DNA from: Paraphaeosphaeria minitans
Taxonomy: Eukaryota; Ascomycota; Dothideomycetes; Pleosporales; Didymosphaeriaceae
Direction of reading: 5' to 3'
Assembly (NCBI GenBank): GCA_015832175.1
Contig: WJXW01000007.1
Span: 868,001-932,000 of the forward strand
DNA length: 64,000 nt
The stretch's first letter is position 1. Each line of letters opens with the position of its first letter. Positions 30,594 to 42,369 of this stretch are shown one piece after another. The notes beneath the pieces were generated by a model that was not told the DNA's origin, ran no database searches, and saw only the letters and a list, made by a program, of their open reading frames with translations. The translations under genes and the position numbers were made by a program.

Positions 30594-33532
30594 TCAGACT
30601 CCATACAGCTCCCTGAATTGCTGGCGCTGAGGGCCCGGCAGCCCTGCCAGAAACGCGTCGAAGTCGGGGATCATGGCCCTGTACGTCTCGATGACCTGTC
30701 GAATATTAGTCTAGTCTTTTACATTGCTGACAAAAAAAAAGACTCACCTTCTGGAAAGTGTCCCACAGCGCCGTGTGGCCGGGCGTCGGGCCGTTGAACA
30801 GACTCCGTTCGGCCTTGGACATTTCATTGAAGAATTGGAGGAGAGATTGCTCCATGGCGCCGGGGTTCTCGAGGACAATTTGCATGAAGCCCGTCAGGGC
30901 GTGGCCCTTCTCGTCGGTCCACATTACCTTTTCGATGGCGCTGATGAAGGGGGGAGCGATCTGGGCGAGGTGGGGTGACAGGAACTGCGAAGAGCCCAGC
31001 CCAAGGCGTCCGAGGGCGATGGCCGCGTTCTCGTTCAGTGAGTCGGGAACGTCGGATGTGAAAAGGATGGTGGCGATCTTTTGGAGTAGTCGGTCAATGT
31101 ATCGTTGCATCCCTTCCTTGTCCCGCATTGCAATCTCTCCGACCGACCAGCACGCGTTGTTGATGACGGAAAATCCCGTCTCCTCACCATCGATCATGAC
31201 CTGCGAAAGCTCGAGTTGCCCGATCAAGACCTCGAGAAGCTCCGGCAGCTGCGGGCGCAGCTGGTCGAAGACGTAGATTGCACAGTCTCCGAGGAGTGCA
31301 TATGCGGACTGTCGTACATCGTTGTTGTCATCCTTCATGCACAGACCGAGCAGGTAGAAGAAGTTCTCGGATTGAGCGACAAGCTCCGAGCTCGCAGACG
31401 GATCGAGCGCTTGAATGATCGCGCTGACCACGTCCAAGCTCGTCACCAGGAAGTCCTTATCGGGCACCTCCAATTGGGGGTTGGTGGCGGCCAGTAGAGC
31501 CTCCTGGAGGTTGCGCTGAATGATGTTCACGCATCGGGAGAAAATGCCACCGGCGTATCGCTGGAATGCTCCTCCGAGAGCGGTAGCGACATACGAGAGA
31601 CACTCAAGCAATGGGAACATCTCCCGTGATTGATCGGAGACCTTGTTCCATCGCTGGATGAGCGCGGGCATAAGAATGCTAACAAGGTCGTCTTGGGCGA
31701 GGGCTGGGCCCACGTGTTCAGCAAGAGTCTGCACGCAGTCGTAGAGGATGAACATGTTCCGGTACTTGTACTGAGCAAAACACTGAACGAATTGCCGTAC
31801 GATGATGGCGCAGTACGGCGCCAACTCGCTGTGGGCCTTCTCCTCGAGGTTGGCAAACGCTGAGGCAGCGGCTTCCTGGACTCGCTTGTTGCCGTCCAGC
31901 ATCCTCTGCAATATGCCGTCCATCATGGGGACAAAGAACTGCTGCTTGCCGTTCTCGTCTAGCTGCGAGGCCCAGCCTGAGTAGCGGCCGAGCGACCAAC
32001 AAGTGATCTGGCGAACAACAGGCTCAGGGTCCGAAAGGAGCGTAATCATGTAAGGGGTAAGCATGGGTAGATGAGGCTCGACGACCGACACGCAGCCGTC
32101 GGCGATGGCACCAAGGGCGAGAACAGCAGCTTCACGCTGTGGCCATTCAGCGTGGCTGAGGTTAGTTGTAAGGTACGGAAGAGTAGCCTGGAACACGGGC
32201 TCGTGGAACACTGATGCCAGCACATCTAGGGCAGCAGCCGAGCATTTTCTAAGGTTCCACTGCTCCTCTGGGTCGTCGTTTGAATCCTCGTCGTCAAAAT
32301 CATCAATCTCCCCGTCGCTCAAATCGTCATCGTCCATACCTGGTATTGAATGGGTCCCGTTGGCGTTTGGTGTGTCGCTGCCGTTCGCGCCTGTCAGGCG
32401 AGCTGACTTGCTGGTAGCAAAGGCGGGCTTGATATCCTCGTCGCGATCTTCGAGTTCCGCGTCTTCTTTTTCACCCTCTAGCCTCAAGATGTCATCCTCG
32501 CCATACACCATGCTCTCGAGTAACACAGGCACAATTTTGGCGAGGTAGGGACCCAGGTGCTCGCGCATCTTCTCATCCTCAGCTGCGCACAGCCAGAACT
32601 CGGCAGCGTCCAAAGCCAGGTCCGAATCGTCCGGGTTGCGTTGTTGCGTCACCATGTATTCGACGAGTCCCTCCATGTAAGGTGTGATTTTCTGGGGCGC
32701 AATGTCGGCAATGTGCACGAATGAGCGGCAGACGTGTTTCCGCACTTCATTGCTGGGATCCGAGGACAAGCTGAAGAGCTGCTGTAATAATGTGTCTATG
32801 TTGTCCTGAACGGCGGGGGGCTTGTCGGGTATGAATACGTTCGCAGCGGAAAGCGCATCGGCGCGCACTTTGGGCAGCGGGCTGGTGGTGAATTGCAGCA
32901 GTTTCGGAAAGAGAAATGTCAAGGCGCGCTGACCCCCAGCATGCTCGTGGTTCAGGGCCTTCTTGTTGTCTTCGCAAATCTTCAGCAGGGCACCCATGCC
33001 ACCCTCCTGCGCTTGCTGCGGTACATTGGCATTGTCATTGGCGATCATGGCAACCAGATCGGAGAGCACCTGCGACCATCCTAGAAGGCCGCCCGAGCGT
33101 ACAATCTCGGTGATGACGTTGCCTGCGTAGCTGCGCATCTGCGAGTTGGGGTCTTGCAGGCCCATCAGTATTATGGACTTTATGTACGACTTGGAATCTT
33201 CGGGCATGGTCTTGTAGCCGGACTTGATGTCGTTTTTGAGCATGACGGCGGCGGCAGCTCGCGCCTTGAAGTAGCCCGGGGCATCCATGTCGACCACGGG
33301 CGGGGGCTGGGCATTAGAGAAGACATATGCTAGGTATTTGTCGATATCAGGGGAGGCCTTGGCCTGCTTGAGCAGCTGCACAAAGACCAGACGTTAGCAC
33401 AGTTGGGCAGGCGGATTGTGCAAGACTCACGTTTTCGGCATTCTTCTGGACAGTCGGGTCTTGACCGCTGAGCGAGTCTCGCAGGCACTCTGCGAGCTGG
33501 CGCAGAGGCGCCTCCTCGGGCTGCCAGGCCAT
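30594..33532 (-). CDS. kap104: Transportin / importin beta-2 (Kap104 homologue)
   Basis: Three exons: complement(join(30594..30695,30748..33375,33431..33532)), 943 aa (yeast Kap104 is 918). It is a nuclear import receptor that carries PY-NLS cargoes such as hnRNP-like mRNA-binding proteins through the pore and releases them on Ran-GTP. The whole protein is HEAT repeats. The diagnostic acidic loop of transportins is present around residues 340-415 (MDDDDLSDGEIDDFDDEDSN), followed by the conserved QWNLRKCSAAALDVLA. The first 34 residues come from exon 1 (MAWQPEEAPLRQLAECL), joined by a 55-nt intron to LLKQAKASPD. A 52-nt intron near the end joins DTFQK to VIETYRAMIPDF. Both introns have GTGAGT donors. 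Its 3' neighbour region is gene-free. Confidence 0.95.
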
Positions 33533-34729
33533 GGCAGGGTATGTCGCGGATTCGCGGTGCGGGGGAGGTGGAGGTGGAGAGGATGGCGCAGGGAGTTTCG
33601 CCTCGAGACAAACGGCAGAGGGTGTATGGGGACACCGGTGAGGATGCACAAGGCGGGCGGCCGTGGCGAGGGCTTCGCGCTGGATCTGCTGGTGCAGGGC
33701 ATTGTTAGCTCCCGGGCGCAGGGCAGCAAAGCCATAGGTGAAGCGGTAATGGGCGAGGTTACGTACCAGATGGCGTTGTCGATGTGTCCTACAAGCCGCC
33801 CATGTTCGATTGTCCTACAGAGAGCAGTGGATTTATTTTTTTGCGTGCGCTGCGACAAGTTTGCTTGAGGATGACGCGGGGGGCGCGGCTAGTTGCAGGC
33901 GAAGGGTTACGGGCCCTGGATGCAGGACTTTGCAGCGGCGAAGCGACCACAAAGCGGAGCGGGTGCGGCTGCAGTACGACGACGAGAGGCAGGCAAGCGG
34001 GCAGCGCGTCGGCGGGAGCACAATGGGCAGCGGGCTGCGGGCGTTGACAGCGCGGTGAGGTGAGGCGGCGGGGCGCTGAATTTGCCGCTCCTAGTCGCTT
34101 CGGCAGGCGTCGACACGGAGACGAGATGAGCGACCTCACTTCTTGACGGCGACAGCAAGCGGCGCTCTTCACTCTCCACTTCCCACTCGCCACTCTTCGC
34201 TCTTCGCTCTTTGCTCTTCGCTCTTCACCTCGACAGCCAACCGCGCCCTCTGCGCTCCGCTCTTCGCCCTTCACGTCGAAGCAAACACTGCTCGTGGACC
34301 TCGGCCGTCCGTCACCCAAGGGTTGCGTCGATGCAGCTGTCAGGTCTTCACGTGCACTGCAGCTGCGCGTTGCACCACATCTGCACTTCCGTCACCGTCT
34401 CTGTGCCAGCTGCTCGACGAAGCATGAGCCGTCAGTCCTCGATGAAGCATGAGCCACGACGACTCGACTTGTCGTTTGTCGTTTGTCGTTGCGGAGCTGG
34501 CTGCTGGGGCCTGCTACCGTTTCCACCTTCACAGCAGTCACACATGGGTCACAGCCGTCTGTACGCCGATGAGCAGAGACCGAGTCTAGCGAGCATGACT
34601 GAGACGTGACATGGCGAACACCGTGGTAGCGACAGAGTAGTAGTACGGTAGAGCATGCTGGATTCCTCGAGGACACGCCGATTGCTGAAACGAATTCGGC
34701 ATGAGCTTAGTTGCTGGACTCCCACTGTG

Positions 34730-35280
34730 CACACCCACAGCAGCAAGTAGGCGTCTTGCTTACAACGAACTCTCACTGTGTATTCCTACCCCGAACACTC
34801 ACCGTGTATACCTAGAATAAACTCTTACTATGCATACCTACAGCAAACTACCTACTTACAGTAATAAGTAGGCGTCTTGCTTACAATAAACTTTTACTCT
34901 GTATTCCTACTGCGAACACTCACTGTGCATACCTAGAGTGAATCCTTCCTATACATACTCATAGTAAACTGCCTACCTACAGTAATAACTAGGCGTCTTG
35001 CTTATAACAAACTCTTACTGTGTATTCCTACCGCGAACACTTACTATGTATACCTAGAGCAAACTCTTACTATGCATACCTACAGCAAACTGCCTACCTA
35101 TAGCAAATTGTATACCTACAGCAACAAGTAGGCGTCTTGCTTACAACAAACTCTCACTGTGTATTCCTACCGCGAACACTCACCGTGCATACCTACGGCT
35201 TCTCCCACTGTGCATACCTACAGCGAACACTCGCCGTGCATACCTACAGCGAACTCTCACTATGCTACAGCAGCAAGTAA
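34730..35280. repeat. Nested tandem repeat, about 122-bp higher-order unit, four copies
   Basis: The landmark GCGTCTTGCTTA recurs at about 34,751, 34,872, 34,993 and 35,132, a spacing of about 121-122 then 139 bp. Each unit is built of roughly 27-bp sub-units (pattern AACTCTTACTRTGYATACCTAC plus a few bases) that differ from each other by several substitutions. Divergence between whole units is lower than between sub-units, so the array grew in two steps. Confidence 0.8.
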
Positions 35281-35428
35281 CTACGTCCATGTGCGCTTGT
35301 CTATGATATCAAGTATTGCAAAGAGATATACCCTGGAGCCAGCACTTGATCGACCACCCGGGCTATCCATCGACCGCCGTCACTGCTCTGCGAGGCTAGT
35401 GTGCATGAGGCGCACTTGCCCTTTCCAG

Positions 35429-35568
35429 CGTGCCTGCTCTCTTCAGCGTGCCTGCCTTTCCAGCGTGCCTGCCTTTCCAGCGTGCCTGCCTTTCCAGCGT
35501 GCCTGCCTTTCCAGCGTGCCTGCCTTTCCAGCGTGCCTGCCTTTCCAGCGTGCCTGCCTTCCCAGCAA
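35429..35568. repeat. 17-bp minisatellite, eight copies
   Basis: GTGCCTGCCTTTCCAGC is repeated at 35448, 35465, 35482, 35499, 35516, 35533 and 35550 with near-perfect identity, and a variant copy starts at 35429. The unit length is not a multiple of three, and the array is open in several frames on both strands, which explains misleading ORFs. Confidence 0.92.
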
Positions 35569-36502
35569 CCCTCCAAGGTGAATGCAAGGCCACGCCTTCC
35601 TGCACCTCTTCCGACCACACGCCCCGACTCGAGCACTTCCTGGTGGCTACGAGGCCGCGCCGTCTTTCATCTCTCCCGACACGTCCCGACTCGAGCACTT
35701 CTTGTGACGCTCCCCATCGCCGCAGCGTCGTAGCCATCAATGCACTCGTGAACGTATCGCAAGGAACCCTTCCATGCTTCCAACATGTACTGATCATATT
35801 TTGACAGTGCATTCTAGTGGCACCGAGAACGTGCAGCCCGTTCGTTCGACACCGAGACCCTGTTGAATTGGTTGACAAGTAACCATGAACGAGAACCTTT
35901 CTATCGTCTCTAGATACGATTGATTGCACATGTGGCTCGATCGACGTCGGCGGATCATCACCTCAGGGCCTGGCCCGAATGTGTACCGCGCGCGCTGCCC
36001 TCCTATTCGCACCGTTGCGTAAATTATCGGTCGGACACGTCCGTTATCGGCCTGGACTTCGAGCTGTGAACCCTTTCGTGCGCGGAGCTGCGCTTGTCCA
36101 ACAGAGACTCCATCACTGGCCTTGCCCACGGAAGGGTTGCATCATGGAGAGCAGCTGATACCGTCCGCTTCTACTTCAGTTATACAGCACGTCGCACTCT
36201 TCCAGGACATTCAGAGATGAGGACTGAGGCTGGTCAGGGTTCCTCATCCCCTACGTTGGCGCGCACAAAGGTTCCACGACTCCAGGCTTCATTGGATGAG
36301 GCTGATCAGACCCACTCACCCTGGGCCTATCTGCTGTTGTTTGAAGGATCAATTTGATCAAGGTGGAGCTCGTGCTCTCAACTCCTCTCTACTCGAGTCT
36401 TTATGGACATTGTGCCCGCATCAAGGCTCTGCAGAATTGGACACATAGCAGTTGCCGTTCCCTCGGATACCCATCATCTAGTGAGCCAATGGTGGGGATG
36501 GC

Positions 36503-37690
36503 GTGAACAAGTTCGCCATTGAACAATCACGCTCTCATCACAATGTAGCCGCCAAGGGCCTGCGTGGATCTTTGTTTACAAGTCATCCTGCAGACTGTGC
36601 TGCGTACTACCGATATTACTGTTACACCTACCAAATTCACCCTGGCAAATCTGACGCGCTTGGCACAGAATTTGCCCGCCAATGCAGAACCTGTTCTGAG
36701 AAGCATCAAGCATGGCGTCGCAGCATCAGATCAGGACTCATGCTCTAATTGTAACTCTAGTTCACCCTACCCTTTGAATTCGAGACCACAACTGGCGAAA
36801 CCTGATCAATTATGGTGTTCAGTTGCTGAGATTCATTCAAACGAATTGAACCTCTTCCGTACAACTGCCAGAGTTGCTGACTGGACGTTCAGGGTACATG
36901 AAAGCGTTGTCGACGATACGCCCATGGTTTATCGTCCCAAAACAAAGCAGAAAATGTCACTACCAAAGCCGACATCAGATACGCGGCACTGGTCACCCGC
37001 ACTCGTCCTGCGTTGCCTTTCTTGTCCTCTGAGACTACCTCTTTGCATACGTACGCTTCCATCGAGCCATTGAACACCAAACCGAGATCACTGGATGCCA
37101 CGAACCAGCTTACGTCGTCTGCAATGCCCATAAACCCAGTCGACGCTGTGATCGATACTCAAAGCCTCTCTTAGCAACTTCTGCGCCACATCTATGTTTT
37201 TTGATGCGCTGGTCGCCAGAGCACCGCACTTTTCGTCTACGCCCGACTTCCTGGTGAAACTTGTGCCAAACTTGGGCAGATCTGGATAGAAACCGACCTA
37301 GGCTCTGACGTCGTTGTTAGAATTGAACCCAATTTGTATCTGGTGGCGCAGCGCAACGGAGAGTTGTACATCGTCGACGTCTACTTTGAATAGCTTCCGT
37401 TCACCATAATGCGACATTATGATCAGACCGGAGGCCATGTCCACCTAAGCTTCGGTCCCCGCACCCTTCGCCGCGTGCGACGGCAGACGAACAGAGATCG
37501 AGTCTGTCATACACTCAAGAGACTTCACAAGGCGTTCTACTTCCTCGAGCAGCAGAATTGGTCGTTTGGACTCTACATGAACAGTGGCTGCGACGACATG
37601 GGCACCGTCGCCATTCTCGTCTGTGAATCATCAGTTCTTCACCGTGTACTTATTCTGGAGATGGATGAAAGTTCTGAAGAAGTTAGATAA
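36503..37690 (+). other. Possible gene relic or multi-exon gene that cannot be assembled
   Basis: Protein-like pieces follow each other on the plus strand in different frames. A frame near 36,570-37,070 contains KFTLANLTRLAQNLPANAEP. A segment at 37,232-37,393 contains LGQIWIETDLGSDVVVRIEP and ends DVYFE-stop. An ATG frame at 37,409-37,690 (93 aa) contains FYFLEQQNWSFGLYMNSGCDD. No convincing splice pairs connect them and no family is recognised. The layout suits either a decayed gene or coincidence. Confidence 0.25.
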
Positions 37691-38860
37691 TGTGAACGTT
37701 GTACGAGGAGCGGTGCTTGGTGATGTGTTGGTGGAGCGTGTGTGAAAGAGGAAGGCAAACGTTTGTGGGAATTTGCACGGCCGCTTGGAGGCGGGGGATG
37801 CAGTTGCTGTACTTGGAAAACTATGCCAACCGTTCTATGCGGTTCAAATATAATTGTCCATGCAAATGGGTAGATTGGGTAAGACTCCATTCTTTGCACA
37901 GCAAATCAGACCAATTTCGGTCCGAAAGCGAAGAGAAAACTTTGTAAGTCTCATCACCATGTAAGACGCTGAGAGGTGAGGCTAGAGCAATATTTCATTT
38001 CAAGGATCGCCTTGTTGAGATTTTTGACAAACTCGCTGTTTGTACGCAAAGGGAAGTAGTGCCAATACACAAATGGGACATATCAGTACAGTACTGTGAT
38101 GTTAGCATTGCTATTTATTCTACAGCACACGTTTACATCGTTAAGACGGCCCGCGCATCGATGTGCGGACGTTCAGCGTATCAACCTAGGCTGGTGTTGA
38201 GCCCTGTATTTGAACTGTGGTGAGTCATACTCAGAACTGCGTGCGGGTTCACAAGGGCCGCGCCGCGAGTAGCCGTCTTGCTTTCACCTCCCCGGGAGCA
38301 GCATCGCCTTGGCAGTGGATATCTGAATCACGTACCACGCACAGTGCCCGCTGTCTTTGGATGTCATGACGACCACGCAGCTTCACTGCATCTAAGGCAG
38401 CAGGCGCAACGGCCTCGTTGGTTGGGCCAATGCCTTTTCCATGAAGCTTCCTGATGTGCATCGTGGTTGACGGTTACGAGAGGAGTACATACGCAAGTAC
38501 GGAGATCTTTGCTGGTTTGGCGTCGGCGAAGCGGGCATAGGTACTTATCTAGGTCTTATAATGAGTGATTAAGTGATCCGAAGTAGCAAATAATGACCCA
38601 GTGTAAACTCCAAATTGTTTTCTGGTACGAATAAATTTGAATTGCCGGGGGAATTCGGGGGAATTTCATAGTACAGCTAATAGTGTCCATAAGAAGTGGT
38701 GTTTGAGATTACAAACCAATACGATGCCACAAGATCGGTCGGTTTCTAAATGACACCATACAAACCGGTCAATCCAGAAGATAAGCTTTCGTACCTGCTG
38801 ATGTCGCTCCATCCACTTCCATCCTCATTGGAAGCCCTTTCGAGCTCAGACTTGCAATGT

Positions 38861-40173
38861 CTAGTCTCCGCTCTCAGGCTCATGTGCGCGTGTTGGCCCG
38901 TCTGAGGTATCCGAGCATTCCTCTTCGCCAGTAAAACCCAGAGACTCTGGGTGCGAGGCAGGTAACGGGATAACCGCACTATCCCACAACGAAGCCACAC
39001 CCGCTGTTTGCGAGCCCTCGATTCCAGCCTTCTCCAACTTCTCCAGCTGCTGTTGGACCCGCGCAGCACGTAGCTCCTCGACGGCAAGATGCGCCTCCCG
39101 CGCCGCGTCCAGGGCAGCGTCCGTGTCCGCCAGCACCTGCAACTGCGCCATGCGCATGTGCTTGAGCTCGAGAAGCAGCTCCGTGCACTCGATCTCGTGC
39201 CTCAGCCCAGCGAGGCGCTGGCTGAGATGCTGCAGCTTATCCGACGCCATGTCGCCTTGCACACCATTGGAGAGGTCCCGCTCCGAAAGCCGTGCAGGAC
39301 GGAACTGCGAGAGAGCATCGGACGATGCTGCTTCTTCCAAGTCTGCGCATTGCTTGTCTAGGTACTCCAGCTTGATCTGTGCGTGGATGATGCTGCGAGT
39401 CCGGCATTCGAGGATACGGTCGAAGAAGTGGGTTGCACTGTTTTCGAGACGCAATGGGTATCCGTGTGCGGGATCCATATTTCGGGTCGGCGGTGAGAAG
39501 AAAGGAGTAGAGGGCGTTCGGTGTTGGCGTGGTGATGAGGGACCAAAGGGATCAAACACCTTGCTCGCTGGAGGCGATGTCATGCTGAAGGGGGACACCT
39601 GGACAGACGAGGTTCTTGAAGGTGAGGTTTGCTGCTGGATCAGGTGCTTGCTCGCTGTGAAGATACTCCTGATGCTTGTGCGGTGAGTGGCAAGGGTTTT
39701 ACCGTACGCCACCTTGGCGAAGTTCTTCAGGAAGTAGCTGAGGGCACCATTGAGGTCACCATTCTCCAGGGTTTCCTTCCAGGTGCTAGGAATGGGGGCG
39801 TCAAGGTCTACAAGCAGGTGCTCGTATTGATTGCGCATGCCCTTGGCGATGGAGCATACTTGACGAGGTGCGTAGTAGGGAGTGAGGAATGCCACGGCCT
39901 CAGTAATGAAGTCGTGAGCTGTGTAGGAGGAGTCGCGGGTTACATGGTCTTCTGCAGACGGGAACAAGACATGAGCAGCATCGAATTGCTCAAGCTGATG
40001 CGCAGTCCAACCATGGCTCTTGGAGATGTCGAGTGGCGATCGAATGAGCGGGACTGTTGTACTGGCCGGTGTAGCGCTGGTTGGGGCTTTTGTGTGTTTG
40101 GGAGTGTCGGGAAGCTGGGATATTTAGCTGGAGTCAAACACTGGAGGCAGTCAATGCTTACAGGCAGATTCAT
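38861..40173 (-). CDS. Conserved-looking coiled-coil protein of unknown function
   Basis: Two exons: complement(join(38861..40114,40162..40173)), 421 aa. The 4-codon first exon (MNLP) is joined by a 47-nt intron (GTAAGC...CCCAG) to LPDTPKHTKAP. The N-terminal third is globular and helix-rich (SHGWTAHQLEQFDAAHVLFP, AVAFLTPYYAPRQVCSIAKG). The middle is Ser/Pro-rich (SPFSMTSPPASKVFDPFGPSSP). The C-terminal third is a coiled coil (about 270-365: RLAGLRHEIECTELLLELKHMRMAQLQ, EELRAARVQQQLEKLEKAG) ending in an acidic tail. No enzyme motif, signal peptide or membrane span. I do not recognise a named family. A scaffold or complex subunit is possible, but this is only inferred from the coiled coil. Confidence 0.75.
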
Positions 40174-40818
40174 ATCGTATCCCGTGGCTATTGAGTGAGG
40201 GCGTAGCCGAGCCCACAGACAGATGCAACCTGGTTTTGTTGTAGGTCGTGATCTCAATACCCTGACCCAAGTCAACCGTGTCTGTACTTCTACGAAGTTG
40301 CGACTTGGCCAAACGAAACCGGGGCGAAAGCAGGAGAGGCAGGAGTTGCTATGATTATCTTGTATGCCTGGCGGCCGAATGAAGTGTACGCCGTACTTGA
40401 GACGGGTAGAGCAGTCAATGAAGTGTCCTGCGTCGACCCTTGAGGGCTACCAGTGCACGAACCTGCCAAGCCAGTGTCTCAAGTGTGTATTTGTGCGCTA
40501 TCACGCAGTCGGTCAGGCAAATGACTGGATTTGGTTGCCGTAAGAATACATAGTGGCCATAGTGCCGCTCGAGACGTTCCCTTGAGTCGATCGTTGGATA
40601 CTCTGCTCATCCAATTCGTTGAGAAGATAAACTCTCGCCACAATTTGTAGCGGTATCCCTAGCTCTTGTGTGAAATGGTTATAGTTGTTAAATGAAGGTA
40701 CATATATGAGCGCAAAAGGCGACATCGTACTTGAGCGAAGTTGATTGTTGCTCTTGGCTCTTCAAACTTGTTGAACTCTCGGGCGAGCCTCTATCCCAAC
40801 AGCCCTGGTCCGACACAC
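40174..40818. other. Intergenic, no gene seen
   Basis: This lies between the coiled-coil gene's start and the F-box-like gene's stop, both on the minus strand. No protein-like frame is present, and the promoter of the coiled-coil gene must lie here. Confidence 0.45.
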
Positions 40819-41763
40819 TCAAGCGTCTAACAGCTGCTTCCTCAGATACTCTGCTAACTCTCTTCTCTCATGGGCCCTGGGGTCCCCAGACCAGATCTCG
40901 CCAAGAGGCCAAACGTTGTCAACGACAACCGTAACCTCCTTGAGAGGCAGGGAAGCAAATCTCAGCACAGGCTCTAGCGCCTTCTTCCTCCATTTTTCGT
41001 CTTTTATCGGAGCCGGGAGTCCTGAAAACCCTCCCTCAATGTATAATCGACGAGACCCATGCCACATGTTGACATGTAGAGCGCGGAGGTTGGGAAGAAG
41101 ATCTTCGAGGTTTTTCGGGGTCGCTCTCATCCAATCAAAACTATGCTGGATATAAACCCAGCTGGAATCTGATGCTTTGTCCTCTGTTAAATGGGTCTGC
41201 TTGCAAAGAAAACGATAGTCGTGGATCGGCATCGTTAATCGTATCTCACGGACAAACTTCCTGGTTTCCGGTAACAGGCTTGCGGTGAACCTACCAAATG
41301 CTTCTGCTTCATTCAGAGGAAAGTCGAAGATAATATGGGGGTAGAGCCATGCGCGGATCTCGTACACTATTTGCCGACAGGTGAGGAGTAGAGGGAAGAT
41401 TTTTGGTATACCAGCGTGCCCAAATGGCGGTAGACCTTTTTTGCACCCACATTCGGCTGATATATCCAATATCCTCTCTCCATATGTCTTGGGGCGTGGA
41501 GTAGAGAGGCACGGACGATTGGAGCCATACTCCATGAACATCGAGCCATATGCCTGAACAGGGTCGGTCATTTTGTGCACAAAATGCTCGTATACTTCTT
41601 TGGGAGATGCATGAAATCTGCAGTGGCGGTGTGACAAATGACCCGAGCTCTTGGGCTTGATGATTTGGACGAGTGGCCGTGGTGCAGGAGATTCCAACGT
41701 GTCATAAACGAGGTACGTGTAGACTCGATAGCGTAGCTCGAGAGGTAGCTTGCAAAGAGACAT
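40819..41763 (-). CDS. F-box-like fungal protein (DUF-type, LPxELR start)
   Basis: A 314-aa single exon from ATG 41763; the frame upstream has only non-ATG starts. It begins MSLCKLPLELRYRVYTYLVYD, the short F-box-like helix pair (LPxELRxxIYxYL) typical of a very large ascomycete family of about 250-350-aa proteins. The rest carries features of that family: PLLLTCRQIVYEIRAWLYPHIIFDF, then a region on distances and averages (LLPNLRALHVNMW) and VLRFASLPLKEVTVVV. Members are thought to be substrate adaptors of SCF ubiquitin ligases or degenerate relatives, mostly without known role. Compositionally a normal gene. Confidence 0.7.
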   Translation of the reverse strand: MSLCKLPLELRYRVYTYLVYDTLESPAPRPLVQIIKPKSSGHLSHRHCRFHASPKEVYEHFVHKMTDPVQAYGSMFMEYGSNRPCLSTPRPKTYGERILDISAECGCKKGLPPFGHAGIPKIFPLLLTCRQIVYEIRAWLYPHIIFDFPLNEAEAFGRFTASLLPETRKFVREIRLTMPIHDYRFLCKQTHLTEDKASDSSWVYIQHSFDWMRATPKNLEDLLPNLRALHVNMWHGSRRLYIEGGFSGLPAPIKDEKWRKKALEPVLRFASLPLKEVTVVVDNVWPLGEIWSGDPRAHERRELAEYLRKQLLDA

Positions 41764-42369
41764 TTGACAATGCAGATGTTTGTCGGCACGCGTTAAAAAC
41801 TTTCGAACTGACGTTATTGTAGCAGGAGGTAAGGAGATTCTAGAGATGTAGGAGTTCAAGTCGAGGTGCCGTGCTCGTGCTATAAAGTACAAGTGCAATG
41901 TTGCACATCGGTCTACCTTCGGGCGCTAAGCCGGAAGAGAACGAGGAATTGCACTCCGAGATAACACATAAGATTTGCACTAGAATTGGCATGACTTCCA
42001 TTTCTATCCCAACACTGACCCCTGCAGAATACATTATGAGACAGAGCAAAATCTGTGGTGAACGAAAAATCCGCCCCACGACGAAAGAAACGATAACCCA
42101 GGGTATACACCATTATGCCGAGTCAAGATGCGCTGTCCGGACATCCAACCCACCATCAAACGCCTGCCGCCATGCCGAATCAAGTAAGAAAGACAGCAAG
42201 GAGATTTGTGCGTAAAGCGAATGCGCGTATGTCGCGTTCGACACATGAAATAGGACAGGAAGGAAAAGTTCGTGTCCAAACATAGAAGAAGAGAAATGTG
42301 AAAGGTGGCGAGGTGGCCACTCGAAGGGAGAACAGGAAGCGTAAGTGGGCCATTGAATGGCCGTCGAGC
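41764..42369. other. Intergenic, no gene seen
   Basis: This region is upstream of the F-box-like gene and downstream of the RNR-inhibitor-like gene, both on the minus strand. Short overlapping frames on both strands have no motif. Confidence 0.45.

Larger units (their letters stand above)
33533..38860. other. Gene-poor region with satellite-like repeats and weak coding traces
   Basis: Upstream of transportin. Pyrimidine-rich CTCTTCGCTCTTCG tracts (34,190-34,270) give way to a nested tandem repeat (34,730-35,280) and a 17-bp minisatellite (35,429-35,568). Between 36,500 and 37,690 short protein-like stretches occur in shifting frames. From 37,700 to 38,860 I see nothing coding. Confidence 0.5.

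Noticed and set aside
34730..35280. CRISPR-like regular repeat
   Set aside because: The genome is eukaryotic, units are tandem and diverged, and there are no unique spacers between identical repeats.
35396..35929. 177-codon minus-strand frame with repeated AGTLERQARWKGR text
   Set aside because: It is a translation of the 17-bp minisatellite, which is open in several frames at once.
38746..39087. Extra C-terminal exon for the coiled-coil protein in another frame
   Set aside because: The main frame already ends naturally in an acidic tail at 38,861, and no good splice pair leads into this frame.
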